Below, one piece after another: positions 52,523-60,849 of a stretch of DNA of 64,000 nucleotides. Each line of letters begins with the position of its first letter. Position 1 is the first letter of the stretch. The DNA is from Bacteroidota bacterium (GTDB lineage: Bacteria > Bacteroidota > Ignavibacteria > Palsa-1295), in NCBI GenBank assembly GCA_021324685.1, contig JAJPIQ010000081.1:1-64000 (forward strand), in the 5' to 3' direction. The notes below the pieces were generated by a model. It was not told where the DNA came from. It made no database searches and saw nothing but the letters and a program-made list of their open reading frames with translations. Made by a program: the position numbers and the translations under genes.

Positions 52523-53494
52523 TTAATTTGTTCCGCCAAGCGAGGGTTCGGCACCGATATGCAGGCCATGGTCGATCGTGATCGAAACCGGGAACGTCAG
52601 GTAAAACGCACTGCTGGGGTAAAACCGCCACGCCGGAGCCGGGAAATGCCAATAGCCGAGCGCATGTAAGATAAAGTTCAGAAACCCCGAGCTCGAAGGA
52701 GGAATAATTTTATCGAGATCGTAATCGAGCGAAAGATACCACGCCTTACGGCGCAGATCGAAAGGGTTTCCGCTTGTAAGGTCGACCGAATTGATATCGT
52801 AGCCGCTTATTGCGAGCGCAAGATTGATCCATTGGGGCCAATACGGCTTCAGCGATTCGGGCAGCAGTCCATGAATATCGGCGGTCAGATAGTAGGTCTG
52901 GCCGCCATAGTCCTCGATCGCATTCACGGTCTGGCCCTGGATATCCGGCTGGTCTTTTATCAGCTTGTTGGTAGGCGTGTAGAACCATTTATACCGAAAA
53001 TTTTGGAGTATGGGAACCCGCTGATTTAAAAGGTAAAACGTGGCGCCGGCGATATCGCTTTTCGCATCCCCGCGGGAAAACCCCCATCCGGATGCGAACC
53101 CGTCCTCGATTTCAACGTAATATTCGAAGAGTGCCCCGGAAAGCGCACCGAACAGGGCGGACTGTGAGCTGTCGAGCCCGGCCCAGTGATACGCCTGATC
53201 GAAAAAGAAAGAACTATAATATCCGCCGAATGTATGACCGAGCTTATCGAAATCGGCCTGGTAATCCGCATCTTCAATCACATGGAATTTTGTCCGCTCA
53301 TTCGCCCACCAGGCATTATTTTGATAAATATGAAGAGCCACGATCCCTGCCGTCAGCGCTCCGGCGGTAATGCCGACGCGAGACCAACTGAGCGGAGCGG
53401 GTATCGAATCGGTGGAGTGACGAATGGAATCCTGCTGCGCGAAGCATGGACCGGCTAAGCAAAGCGTGAGAACGGCGATGACAAGGGAGCGCAT
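52523..53494 (-). CDS. exported DUF2279/YfiM-like protein
   Basis: A 323-residue protein with a signal peptide (MRSLVIAVLTLCLAGPCFAQQ) that fixes the start at 53494. The DUF2279-like core includes FDKLGHTFGGYYSSFFFDQAYHWAG, ALSGALFEYYVEIEDGF and GFSRGDAKSDIAGATFYL, with a membrane-associated helical pattern. The C-terminal part has beta segments (AWYLSLDYDLDKIIP, FYLTFPVSITIDHGLHIGAEP), perhaps an outer membrane or lipid-facing region. It starts 4 bases after the stop of the next upstream gene in the metal-pump cluster. Confidence 0.75.
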   Translation of the reverse strand: MRSLVIAVLTLCLAGPCFAQQDSIRHSTDSIPAPLSWSRVGITAGALTAGIVALHIYQNNAWWANERTKFHVIEDADYQADFDKLGHTFGGYYSSFFFDQAYHWAGLDSSQSALFGALSGALFEYYVEIEDGFASGWGFSRGDAKSDIAGATFYLLNQRVPILQNFRYKWFYTPTNKLIKDQPDIQGQTVNAIEDYGGQTYYLTADIHGLLPESLKPYWPQWINLALAISGYDINSVDLTSGNPFDLRRKAWYLSLDYDLDKIIPPSSSGFLNFILHALGYWHFPAPAWRFYPSSAFYLTFPVSITIDHGLHIGAEPSLGGTN

Positions 53495-53498
53495 AAGT

Positions 53499-54095
53499 TC
53501 AGAGCGGATTGATAAAACGAATTCCAGCGGTGATTCCGTAATACATTCCCGGGCCAACGCCGAGAAACAGTTCCGGAGTGACGATCCCACTCAGTTCTAA
53601 TTGCGTGGCTCGGCCGAGTGGGACCAATGCCCCGGCCTGTAACGGGAGGCTGACCGATACCCGGTCGTCGAATGTATCGAAGCCAAGACCGGGAAGAAAA
53701 AATAGATGGGTCGATGCAGCCCTTCCATTCCGGCAGGCCGGTTCCCAGCGAACGCCGACGTTGAATCCATAACTTTCGAACCGAGTGTCAGAGAGGTCGA
53801 GCGCATGAAAAGATCGATAAACCAGCATCATGCTGGCGACGGCCGTGAGCCCCGGTTCGAGATGGGCTTCGTAATAGGGGCTTAGCAGCGGACGAATCCC
53901 GGTTCCCACCGGCGGCGCGTCAAACGGATTTTGAATAGCAGGGGACGCTGTTCCGAGGTCGTTGCCGGCCACCCCAATGCGAAGGCCAAACGCATCGTAT
54001 ATTCTGCCGTTCGCAATATTGGAATCGACCTGCGCCTGTGCAGGTCCTATCGCTACGGCGGTTAGGAGCAGAGAACAAAAATAAAGTTTGTACAT
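53499..54095 (-). CDS. exported beta-rich outer membrane-like protein
   Basis: A 198-residue protein with a signal peptide (MYKLYFCSLLLTAVAIGPAQAQ) that fixes the start at 54095. The mature part alternates hydrophobic and polar residues with aromatic ends (YGFNVGVRWEP, VSVSLPLQAGALVPLG, GPGMYYGITAGIRFINPL), suggesting a small beta barrel of about eight strands. It follows the RND pump gene after 16 bases and may belong to the same operon. No family was recognised. Confidence 0.7.
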   Translation of the reverse strand: MYKLYFCSLLLTAVAIGPAQAQVDSNIANGRIYDAFGLRIGVAGNDLGTASPAIQNPFDAPPVGTGIRPLLSPYYEAHLEPGLTAVASMMLVYRSFHALDLSDTRFESYGFNVGVRWEPACRNGRAASTHLFFLPGLGFDTFDDRVSVSLPLQAGALVPLGRATQLELSGIVTPELFLGVGPGMYYGITAGIRFINPL

Positions 54096-54111
54096 TAAAA
54101 ATGAAGCTTGG

Positions 54112-57100
54112 TCAACGAATACGCCGTAAAAAGAATTTTCGCCGCGGTTGGTCAATTCGAAATACCTGATACATGATGGGCAGCAGGATCAAATTGATAA
54201 AAGCCGTTAGCAATAGTCCGCTTACAATCACGACCGCAAGCGGCTTTTGTGTTTCGGAGCCGATGCCGGTCGAAAGTGCCGCGGGCATCAGCCCGATCAT
54301 CGCGAGTACGGCCACCATAACGATCGGTCGAACACGCTGCGCACAGGTATGTTTCAAAAGCTCGGATGTGGTCTCGAATTCATCCCGATGAAATTTTACA
54401 TACGTGAGCAACACGACGCCGTTCATGATGCTTACGCCGAAGAGAGCAATGAAACCGATCCCGGCCGAGATCGAAAAATGGAGACCCGTGATGAGTAGCC
54501 CCAAAATTCCACCGATCGTAACAAAGGGAACGTTCGCAAGGCTGAGCAAGGCATATCCCCACGAGTCGAACGTCGTGTAAAGAAGAATTAAAATGAGCAG
54601 CAAACTAAGCGGCACCACGATCGCAAGCCGGTTCATGGCCCTCTGTTCACTTTCGAACTCGCCGCCCCAAACCGGATAGGTTCCCTCCGGGAACGTCACG
54701 TTCTGTGCGACCTTTGCCCGTGCTTCGGCCACGGCACTTCCCATGTCGCGATCGCGCACGCTGAACTTTATTGCGAGATACCGGCCGTTGGACTCGCGAT
54801 AAATGAAGGCCGCTCCGGGCTTGACGCTGATATCCGCAACGGAGGACAACGGTATTTTTGCACCGTTCGAAGTCGAAACCAGGAGTGCTCCGATTTTTTC
54901 CGGCGCATCCCGGAACTCGGGCGCCAGCCGAACGACGACATCGAAATGCTTTTCGCCTTCGTAAAATTGAGTGGCCACGTGGCCACCGATCGCCGATTCG
55001 ATCAGGTCCTGCACGTCGCTGACGTTTGCGCCATATTGCGCCGCGCGGAGTCGATCGACGTGCACCTCGAGCGTCGGCTGCCCGATCTCTGAAAACACAC
55101 CGATATCCGTAATACCTCGAATATGGCTCAAAATATCTCGGACCTGTTCGCCTTTTTGTTCGAGCACAAAAAGATCGGGGCCGAAAAGCTTCACGTTCAG
55201 TTCTCCTTTGACTCCGGACACCCATTCTTCCACATTGTCGGAGATCGGCTGTGAGAAATTAATGTCGGTTCCCGGAATAGCCGCGAGCCGGCTGTTGATA
55301 TTGGCGATGAGTTCGTCCTTCGATTCGCGGTGTTGCCACTGGTCCTCGGGTTTGAGATTGACGAAAAATTCCGCATTGAAAAATCCCGTCGCATCCGTGC
55401 CATCGTCCGGTCGGCCGAGCTGGAGGAGTACATACTTTACTTCCGGATAGCCCTGGATAATCCTCATAATGTGCTGGGCGCTCGAATCGGCCGTCGAAGG
55501 GCTCACGCTGATCGGCATCGATGCCCGGATCCACAGCGAACCCTCGTTCAGGTGCGGCAAAAACTCCGTTCCCAGGTATTGGCTGAGGAACAGGCTAAGG
55601 GCGAGTACTCCCGCCGAAATCCCGAGGACCCATTTGCCGTTTCTCAATGCGCCGTCCAGCCACCGGAGATACTTGCGGTTTAGCCAGTCGAAGATCGAGC
55701 TTTTTTCGTGCAATTCGCCTTTTAAGAGATCGTGCGCCAACACCGGCACGAGCGTTAGGCTGAGCAACATCGCCCCGACGAGCGCGAAACCGAGCGTGTA
55801 AGCGAGCGGCGAGAACATCCGGCCTTCGATCTGTTGGAACGAAAAGATGGGGATCATCGCCGCAATGATAATTACGATCGAGAAAAAGATCGGCGAGCTC
55901 ATTTCGATCGCGGTCGTCCGAATGAGCGATTCCCGCGGTCCGCTCTCGGGTTCATCGCCGCGGGGTGTGCCGCGATCGCTTCCGTGGACGTGCTGCAGTG
56001 CCAGGCGCGCAAAAATGCCTTCGACCATGATCACGGCGCCATCAATGATAACGCCAAAATCGATCGCACCGAGCGAGAGGAGATTCGCCGACATCCCAAA
56101 GGCATGCATCAGGATAAAGGCAAAGAGCAAGGAGAGCGGAACGACGATGGCCGCAATGAAGGCACTGCGAATGTTCCCAAGAAAAATAAAGAGGATCGCC
56201 ATGACGAGCAGCATGCCGACGATCAAATTGTGGAGCACCGTGTGCGTGGTCAGGCTTACGAGTTCGGCGCGGTCATAATAGGGGACCAGTCGTACGTCTT
56301 TGGGAAGGATCGTGGCATTGATCTGTTTTGCTTTTTCCTCCACACGCTCGATCACGGCGGACGCGTTCTCGCCACGCCGCATGATCACGATGCCTTCGAC
56401 CGCATCGGAATTGTCCGGGGTCTCCACTTTGCCGAGCCGCACCGCATGGCCGATCTCGACATCCGCCAACTCTGCGATCTTCACCGGTACTCCGCCCATC
56501 GTCGCCACGACGACGTTCGAAATATCTCCCAGATTTTCGAACAGTCCGACACCGCGGAACACATAGCCCTGATCTCCCTGCTCGATGAGGGAACCGCCGG
56601 CATTCGCATTGTTGGCCGCGAGCGCATCCGAGACTTGTTTAATGCCGATCCCATAATACGCCAGCTTTTGCGGGTCGACCGTGATCTCATATTGCTTCGT
56701 GGGACCGCCGAAACTGGTGACATCGACCACCCCCTGAACAGATTTCCATTGCCGCTCGAGGACCCAGTCCTCGAGCGATTTGAGTTCCATGGAGGAGCGC
56801 GTCTTGCTGACCAGCGTATATCGGTAAATTTCGCCGGTCGGTCCGCTTTGAGGGGCGAGCGACGGGCTCACCTGGTCCGGCAAGCTCGCGTTCTGCAGGT
56901 TTTGCGTGACGTAAGTGCGCGCGGCGAAATCGTCCGTCGCATCGTCGAAAGTGAGATAGACGGTCGAGAGCCCGAAGAGCGAAGTCGAGCGAATCGAAAT
57001 GAGGTGCGGAATGCCGTTCATTTCGGTCTCGATCGGGATCGTGACAAACTTTTCGAGCTCTTCCGCGCTCCGGCCCGGCCATTGGGTAATGATCTGCACG

Positions 57101-57237
57101 CGGGTATTCGTGAGGTCCGGGTACGCGTCGATGGGGAGCTGCAGGAACGAATATACTCCGGCCACGACGAGCAGGAACGTCGTAAAATAAACGACGATCC
57201 GTTCCCGGAGTGAAAGTTCAACGAGTGTTTTCAGCAT
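54112..57237 (-). CDS. heavy-metal RND efflux transporter (CzcA/CusA family)
   Basis: A 1041-residue HME-RND transporter with 12 helices and two large periplasmic loops. The helix-4 signature LGAIDFGVIIDGAVIMVE is closer to CzcA-type divalent-cation pumps (DFGxxxDGA) than to CusA. Other features are ITQWPGRSAEELEKFVTIPIE, GGPTKQYEITVDPQKLAYYGI and a C-terminal MNGVVLLTYVKFHR segment. It moves metal ions from the periplasm or cytosol outwards, driven by protons. The adaptor lipoprotein is encoded 11 bases upstream; no outer membrane factor gene is in this cluster. Confidence 0.93.
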   Translation of the reverse strand: MLKTLVELSLRERIVVYFTTFLLVVAGVYSFLQLPIDAYPDLTNTRVQIITQWPGRSAEELEKFVTIPIETEMNGIPHLISIRSTSLFGLSTVYLTFDDATDDFAARTYVTQNLQNASLPDQVSPSLAPQSGPTGEIYRYTLVSKTRSSMELKSLEDWVLERQWKSVQGVVDVTSFGGPTKQYEITVDPQKLAYYGIGIKQVSDALAANNANAGGSLIEQGDQGYVFRGVGLFENLGDISNVVVATMGGVPVKIAELADVEIGHAVRLGKVETPDNSDAVEGIVIMRRGENASAVIERVEEKAKQINATILPKDVRLVPYYDRAELVSLTTHTVLHNLIVGMLLVMAILFIFLGNIRSAFIAAIVVPLSLLFAFILMHAFGMSANLLSLGAIDFGVIIDGAVIMVEGIFARLALQHVHGSDRGTPRGDEPESGPRESLIRTTAIEMSSPIFFSIVIIIAAMIPIFSFQQIEGRMFSPLAYTLGFALVGAMLLSLTLVPVLAHDLLKGELHEKSSIFDWLNRKYLRWLDGALRNGKWVLGISAGVLALSLFLSQYLGTEFLPHLNEGSLWIRASMPISVSPSTADSSAQHIMRIIQGYPEVKYVLLQLGRPDDGTDATGFFNAEFFVNLKPEDQWQHRESKDELIANINSRLAAIPGTDINFSQPISDNVEEWVSGVKGELNVKLFGPDLFVLEQKGEQVRDILSHIRGITDIGVFSEIGQPTLEVHVDRLRAAQYGANVSDVQDLIESAIGGHVATQFYEGEKHFDVVVRLAPEFRDAPEKIGALLVSTSNGAKIPLSSVADISVKPGAAFIYRESNGRYLAIKFSVRDRDMGSAVAEARAKVAQNVTFPEGTYPVWGGEFESEQRAMNRLAIVVPLSLLLILILLYTTFDSWGYALLSLANVPFVTIGGILGLLITGLHFSISAGIGFIALFGVSIMNGVVLLTYVKFHRDEFETTSELLKHTCAQRVRPIVMVAVLAMIGLMPAALSTGIGSETQKPLAVVIVSGLLLTAFINLILLPIMYQVFRIDQPRRKFFLRRIR

Positions 57238-57248
57238 GTTCCGGACGG

Positions 57249-58358
57249 TTACTTTTGATCGGCCTGGAGTTCGTCGTTCAGGAACAAGGCTTTATCTCCC
57301 ACGACGGTATCGCCGTCCTGTAAGCCGCCCGTAATTTGCACGCGGTCGGGCTCCGTTTGCCCGATCGTCACTTCCTCTTTTCGAAAACTTCGATCGCCAA
57401 TTTTGCTGAAGACGTACGTCTTCCCGTCGGCATCGTAAAAGACGGCCGCCGCGGGAACGAAAAGTCCGAGGCCATCCGGATGATAGACCGTCGCTCGAAC
57501 GAACATCGCCGGTTTGAGCAGGCCGCCGGAATTTGGCAGCGTACAACGGACTTTCGTCGTGAACGACGTCGGGTCGACCATGGGAGCGATATTCTCAATG
57601 CGAGAGACCAGCGGGTGGTCTTCCAGTCCGGCCGCTTTGAGCACGACAGAATCGCCCACATGGAGCGCGCGGAGCTGGTCCGGATACGCATCGAGCGATA
57701 TCCAGAGGTTCGATGTGCTGCCAATCGTAAAGGCGAGCGACGAACCGTCGTTTCGCATTTGGGAACCGGGCTGGGCGAGCCGTTCGACGACGATCCCATC
57801 GATCGGCGCCGTGATATGGAACGTCATCGCGCTCGAATGTTCGTTGCCGCCTAACAGCCGGAGGGCGCTAAGGCTGCGATCGTATTCGGCTTGCGCCTGT
57901 GCACGATCCGTTTCGGCTTGCTGGACGTCCTGCGGCGCGACGAGCTTTTCCGTAAACAGCTTTTTTTCACGCTCGAGCTTGTCGAGCGTTAACGCGAGCG
58001 ATTCCTTCGCTTTTTGAAAATCCGAGATCGCAGTCGCAACATCGCTGCTGTACACATCGGCCAGCGTTTCGCCTTTTTTCACCGCGTCTCCTTGCGTCAC
58101 ATACAGACGGCTGATCACGCCATTGACCAGCGGATAAACGCGCGTAAGATGGTTCGGGTCGAAGTCGATCCGGCCCGAAAGGGAAGTGATCGCCTCGATC
58201 GGCTGAATGTGGGTGGTCGCAAGGCTCACGTGCTCGGCCATCGGTTTGGCAAGCGAGATCACGTCGTTCGTCGCTCTCGATTCTTCGATCGTGGCCGGCG
58301 TTTTATTCGAGCAGGCACTGAGGGCAAAAAGCAAAAAAAACGGAAAGGTCCTACGCAT
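57249..58358 (-). CDS. RND adaptor lipoprotein (CzcB/CusB family)
   Basis: A 369-residue adaptor. The ATG at 58358 is chosen because a perfect AGGAGG sits 6 bases before it and it starts a lipoprotein signal (MRRTFPFFLLFALSAC, Cys16). The lipoyl half (LVNGVISRLYVTQGDAVKKGETLADV) leads to a coiled-coil hairpin, and the second half (FHITAPIDGIVVERLAQPGSQM) and the barrel domain follow. It couples the RND pump to an outer membrane channel, which must come from elsewhere, for example one of the two TolC proteins encoded in this window. An inverted repeat lies about 80 bases upstream. Confidence 0.9.
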   Translation of the reverse strand: MRRTFPFFLLFALSACSNKTPATIEESRATNDVISLAKPMAEHVSLATTHIQPIEAITSLSGRIDFDPNHLTRVYPLVNGVISRLYVTQGDAVKKGETLADVYSSDVATAISDFQKAKESLALTLDKLEREKKLFTEKLVAPQDVQQAETDRAQAQAEYDRSLSALRLLGGNEHSSAMTFHITAPIDGIVVERLAQPGSQMRNDGSSLAFTIGSTSNLWISLDAYPDQLRALHVGDSVVLKAAGLEDHPLVSRIENIAPMVDPTSFTTKVRCTLPNSGGLLKPAMFVRATVYHPDGLGLFVPAAAVFYDADGKTYVFSKIGDRSFRKEEVTIGQTEPDRVQITGGLQDGDTVVGDKALFLNDELQADQK

Positions 58359-58436
58359 GGAATACCTCCTAAAAGTTCCTAAAATCATGATTGAACGGTG
58401 CGTCCCGGGCATGGCGCGCATGCGACCGGGCGACGC

Positions 58437-58457
58437 CGGGAATTCAAAAAATTCCCG
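58437..58457. promoter_or_regulatory. inverted repeat upstream of the metal-pump operon
   Basis: CGGGAATT (58437-58444) and AATTCCCG (58450-58457) flank a 5-base centre. There is no T-run after it on the minus strand. At about 80 bases before the adaptor start codon it is a candidate operator for a metal-responsive regulator; no such regulator gene is adjacent. It could instead be a weak terminator for the gene at 58533. Confidence 0.4.
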
Positions 58458-58532
58458 CATGCCGCGAACGACGAACTCCGAACGTAAATCCGGTCCGTTA
58501 TTCGTGGAATGGTTTGGAGAAGGGGAGGGACC

Positions 58533-59033
58533 CTAAATCTGGAGGCACCCGTAGGTGATCGTGCGGTCGAGCGTAGTGAGGGCGCTCTCTTCCTCGATCT
58601 TCGCTTGCGTGTAATACGAGACGATGTCGTAGGTCAGGGTATCGGTCGTCGCACCATCGAGTACGGTCGGGCTGTCCTCATCTTCGATGATCGTCGTGCC
58701 ATGAAATCGTGGTTGCCGATGCTGCGAGAGCTGCTTTGGGCCGCCATCGTATTTCGCAAGCTGAAAATAGTTAATATGCGGGGCGACCGCATCCGGGACC
58801 ACGCTCGTCGCGTCCGTAGCGGAGTCGAGGATGAGGGGATTGTCCTGAAACCGGATCTCGCCCCGGATCGCCGCATACAGAATATCGGCATTGATCGTGT
58901 CGAGGAAGAAGACGAGGACGGTAAAGAGCGCACCTAACTGCGCGAGATGCGCGGCAATGCGCTGCATGCGGCGGAGTTCGCGCGCCGGCCGGCCGGTGGC
59001 AATATGTCGAAAGGCAGAGATCACGACGGTCAC
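58533..59033 (-). CDS. membrane-anchored protein of unknown function, coupled to lnt
   Basis: A 166-residue protein starting at GTG (59033), whose bases overlap the lnt stop by 4 (GTGA). The frame is open further upstream, but that part is a shadow of lnt. A single membrane helix lies at about residues 27-46 (HLAQLGALFTVLVFFLDTIN). The rest is predicted soluble and acidic (FQDNPLILDSATDATSVVPDAV, IIEDEDSPTVLDGATTDTL), with a C-terminal ITYGCLQI. No family was recognised. Translational coupling suggests co-expression with lnt. Confidence 0.6.
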   Translation of the reverse strand: MTVVISAFRHIATGRPARELRRMQRIAAHLAQLGALFTVLVFFLDTINADILYAAIRGEIRFQDNPLILDSATDATSVVPDAVAPHINYFQLAKYDGGPKQLSQHRQPRFHGTTIIEDEDSPTVLDGATTDTLTYDIVSYYTQAKIEEESALTTLDRTITYGCLQI

Positions 59034-60754
59034 GTGAACCGGGCATCGCGTTTCACAAGTTCCGCGTCCCGGTGAGGGGCTACGCTTTGCGGCGCCGGCC
59101 GTCTCGGCCGCATCATCCACATTCCGAAGACGAGGACGAGCACCACCGCAGATAGAATGGTGGCCGGAATTGCGATATAATCCCCCCATCGAACATAGAG
59201 CGTTTTTCGCTCGATGAGCGGCACACGCGTCGTGATCGATCCGGAAGTGAAGAGCGGAAGCTCGGCGGCAAAGCGGCCACGGTCGTCGATCGCGGCAGAA
59301 ATTCCGGTGTTTGCAGAGCGGACGACCCAGCGGCGGCACTCGATGGCCCGCAGGACCGCAAACTGCTCGTGCTGATACGGCCCTGAACTGCGGCCGTACC
59401 AGCCGTCGTTCGTAATCACGGCCAGAAGGTTTGCTCCACCGGCCACAAAATGACGGACAAAGCTTGGATAGATCGATTCGTAACAGATGGTCGGTGTGAT
59501 CCGAAGGGAATCGCCGCCCGCCTGCCTCTGGAGCGGCATCGCTAACGGCTGGTAGCCTTCCCCGTAATTCCAACTCCCAATGCCGACGTTCCATTGGAAC
59601 CATTTTCCAAGGAACGGAAAAATTTGAATGAACGGGATATGTTCGCCCAGCGGAACGAGCTTTTGCTTGTGATAGACTTCCCGGCGCATTCTGCCATTGG
59701 AATCTTCATAGACGAGCATGGCCGCATTCCAACTCCGATAATAGACGCCGGGAACTCCCGCGAAGTTGGCGTCCGCCGGGATCGAATCTCGACCGGTAAG
59801 ATAGTCCTGGCGGTCCGGGAACCCCGTTAGGACAGGATGTTCGATGCCGGCGATGAATTGATAAAATTCACCCAGTTCATAGGACTTCGCCGGCGTTGTG
59901 ATGAAGAACGTGATCGCCGTTTCGGGCCAGACCACGAGATCGGTGGAGTCCTGCGTAGCGTGCAACGCCGTTTCGGTCGCATGAAAGTTCGTATCGAGCG
60001 TCCGCTGTTCGTCCGTGTACCATTTTGCCCATGGATCGATATTCGGCTGAACGATCGTCACCCGCAGGGAAGCGTGAGAGACTTCCTGGCCCTGCAGTGC
60101 GTGAAATCCATAAAGATAAGGGAGTACAATTAAAAGTGCCGATACGGCCACATGAACGGCAATATTCTTTTTTTGACTGGCTTTCATTCGACCCTGTGAC
60201 TGCAAAAAGATCTGAAAGATCTGGACATTGACTAAGACGATCAGAATGCTGAGCAAATACGGCCCCGTGAATTCAATGAACTGATCGAATGCGAGATTGT
60301 AGGTCTGCGTATTATAGAGATTGAGCCACGGATATGCGAGATCGCCGAAGGAATGGGCATACTCGAAGCCGGCCTGAAAAATTGGGAGCGAATACAGCGC
60401 CGCCGTCCGACCGAACCGTCGACGAACAATATCGTAGAGCAACCACGGGACAACGAGAAAAAACGGATGAACGAGAGCCAGCAGCACACCACCGACCATA
60501 AGGAAGGAATCGACTTCGCCCATCGACTTCCATCCGCCGACCCAATAATTCGAGATGAGCCCCAGGACAAACATCGCGAGCCAGGCTGTCCAGAATGCTT
60601 CCCGGAGGCGCCGGCCGCCTTCGAGCGCGATAAGGAGTGGCACCAGAGCAACGAATGCAAGCATCCCGCCCGCAAGGCCCGTCGGAGGAAAGGCGAGGCC
60701 GAGCAGCAGCCCGGAAAGAATCGCTGACAAATACCGGTTACGGCGAGAAAGCAT
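59030..60754 (-). CDS. lnt: apolipoprotein N-acyltransferase
   Basis: A 574-residue Lnt. Six or more membrane helices in the first 200 residues precede the nitrilase-like periplasmic domain with the full triad: Glu in VVWPETAI, Lys in YHKQKLVPLGE and Cys in ICYESIYPSFV. A C-terminal membrane helix follows. It adds the third acyl chain to lipoproteins such as BamD and the adaptors encoded nearby. The ATG at 60754 is preferred to a TTG at 60766, which lies in an inverted repeat. Confidence 0.94.
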   Translation of the reverse strand: MLSRRNRYLSAILSGLLLGLAFPPTGLAGGMLAFVALVPLLIALEGGRRLREAFWTAWLAMFVLGLISNYWVGGWKSMGEVDSFLMVGGVLLALVHPFFLVVPWLLYDIVRRRFGRTAALYSLPIFQAGFEYAHSFGDLAYPWLNLYNTQTYNLAFDQFIEFTGPYLLSILIVLVNVQIFQIFLQSQGRMKASQKKNIAVHVAVSALLIVLPYLYGFHALQGQEVSHASLRVTIVQPNIDPWAKWYTDEQRTLDTNFHATETALHATQDSTDLVVWPETAITFFITTPAKSYELGEFYQFIAGIEHPVLTGFPDRQDYLTGRDSIPADANFAGVPGVYYRSWNAAMLVYEDSNGRMRREVYHKQKLVPLGEHIPFIQIFPFLGKWFQWNVGIGSWNYGEGYQPLAMPLQRQAGGDSLRITPTICYESIYPSFVRHFVAGGANLLAVITNDGWYGRSSGPYQHEQFAVLRAIECRRWVVRSANTGISAAIDDRGRFAAELPLFTSGSITTRVPLIERKTLYVRWGDYIAIPATILSAVVLVLVFGMWMMRPRRPAPQSVAPHRDAELVKRDARFT

Positions 60755-60759
60755 GATCG

Positions 60760-60840
60760 ATGACAAATAACAAATTGCGAATAAGAAGAATCATACGACG
60801 TACGATCTCTTTTTGATTCCGTTCAATTTTTATTTGTCAT
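60760..60840. repeat. long inverted repeat between lnt and the nucleotidyltransferase gene
   Basis: ATGACAAATAACAAATTG (60760-60777) and CAATTTTTATTTGTCAT (60824-60840) are inverted copies with one gap, separated by 46 bases that also contain a GAATCA/TGATTC pairing. The 81-base segment could fold into one long hairpin and resembles a small palindromic intergenic element. Confidence 0.6.
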
Positions 60841-60849
60841 GGGTCTTTT

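Noticed and set aside
55834-57213. 459-codon plus-strand frame opposite the RND transporter gene
   Set aside because: Arg/Asp-rich shadow of a high-GC coding region; no domain, and the minus-strand gene is certain.
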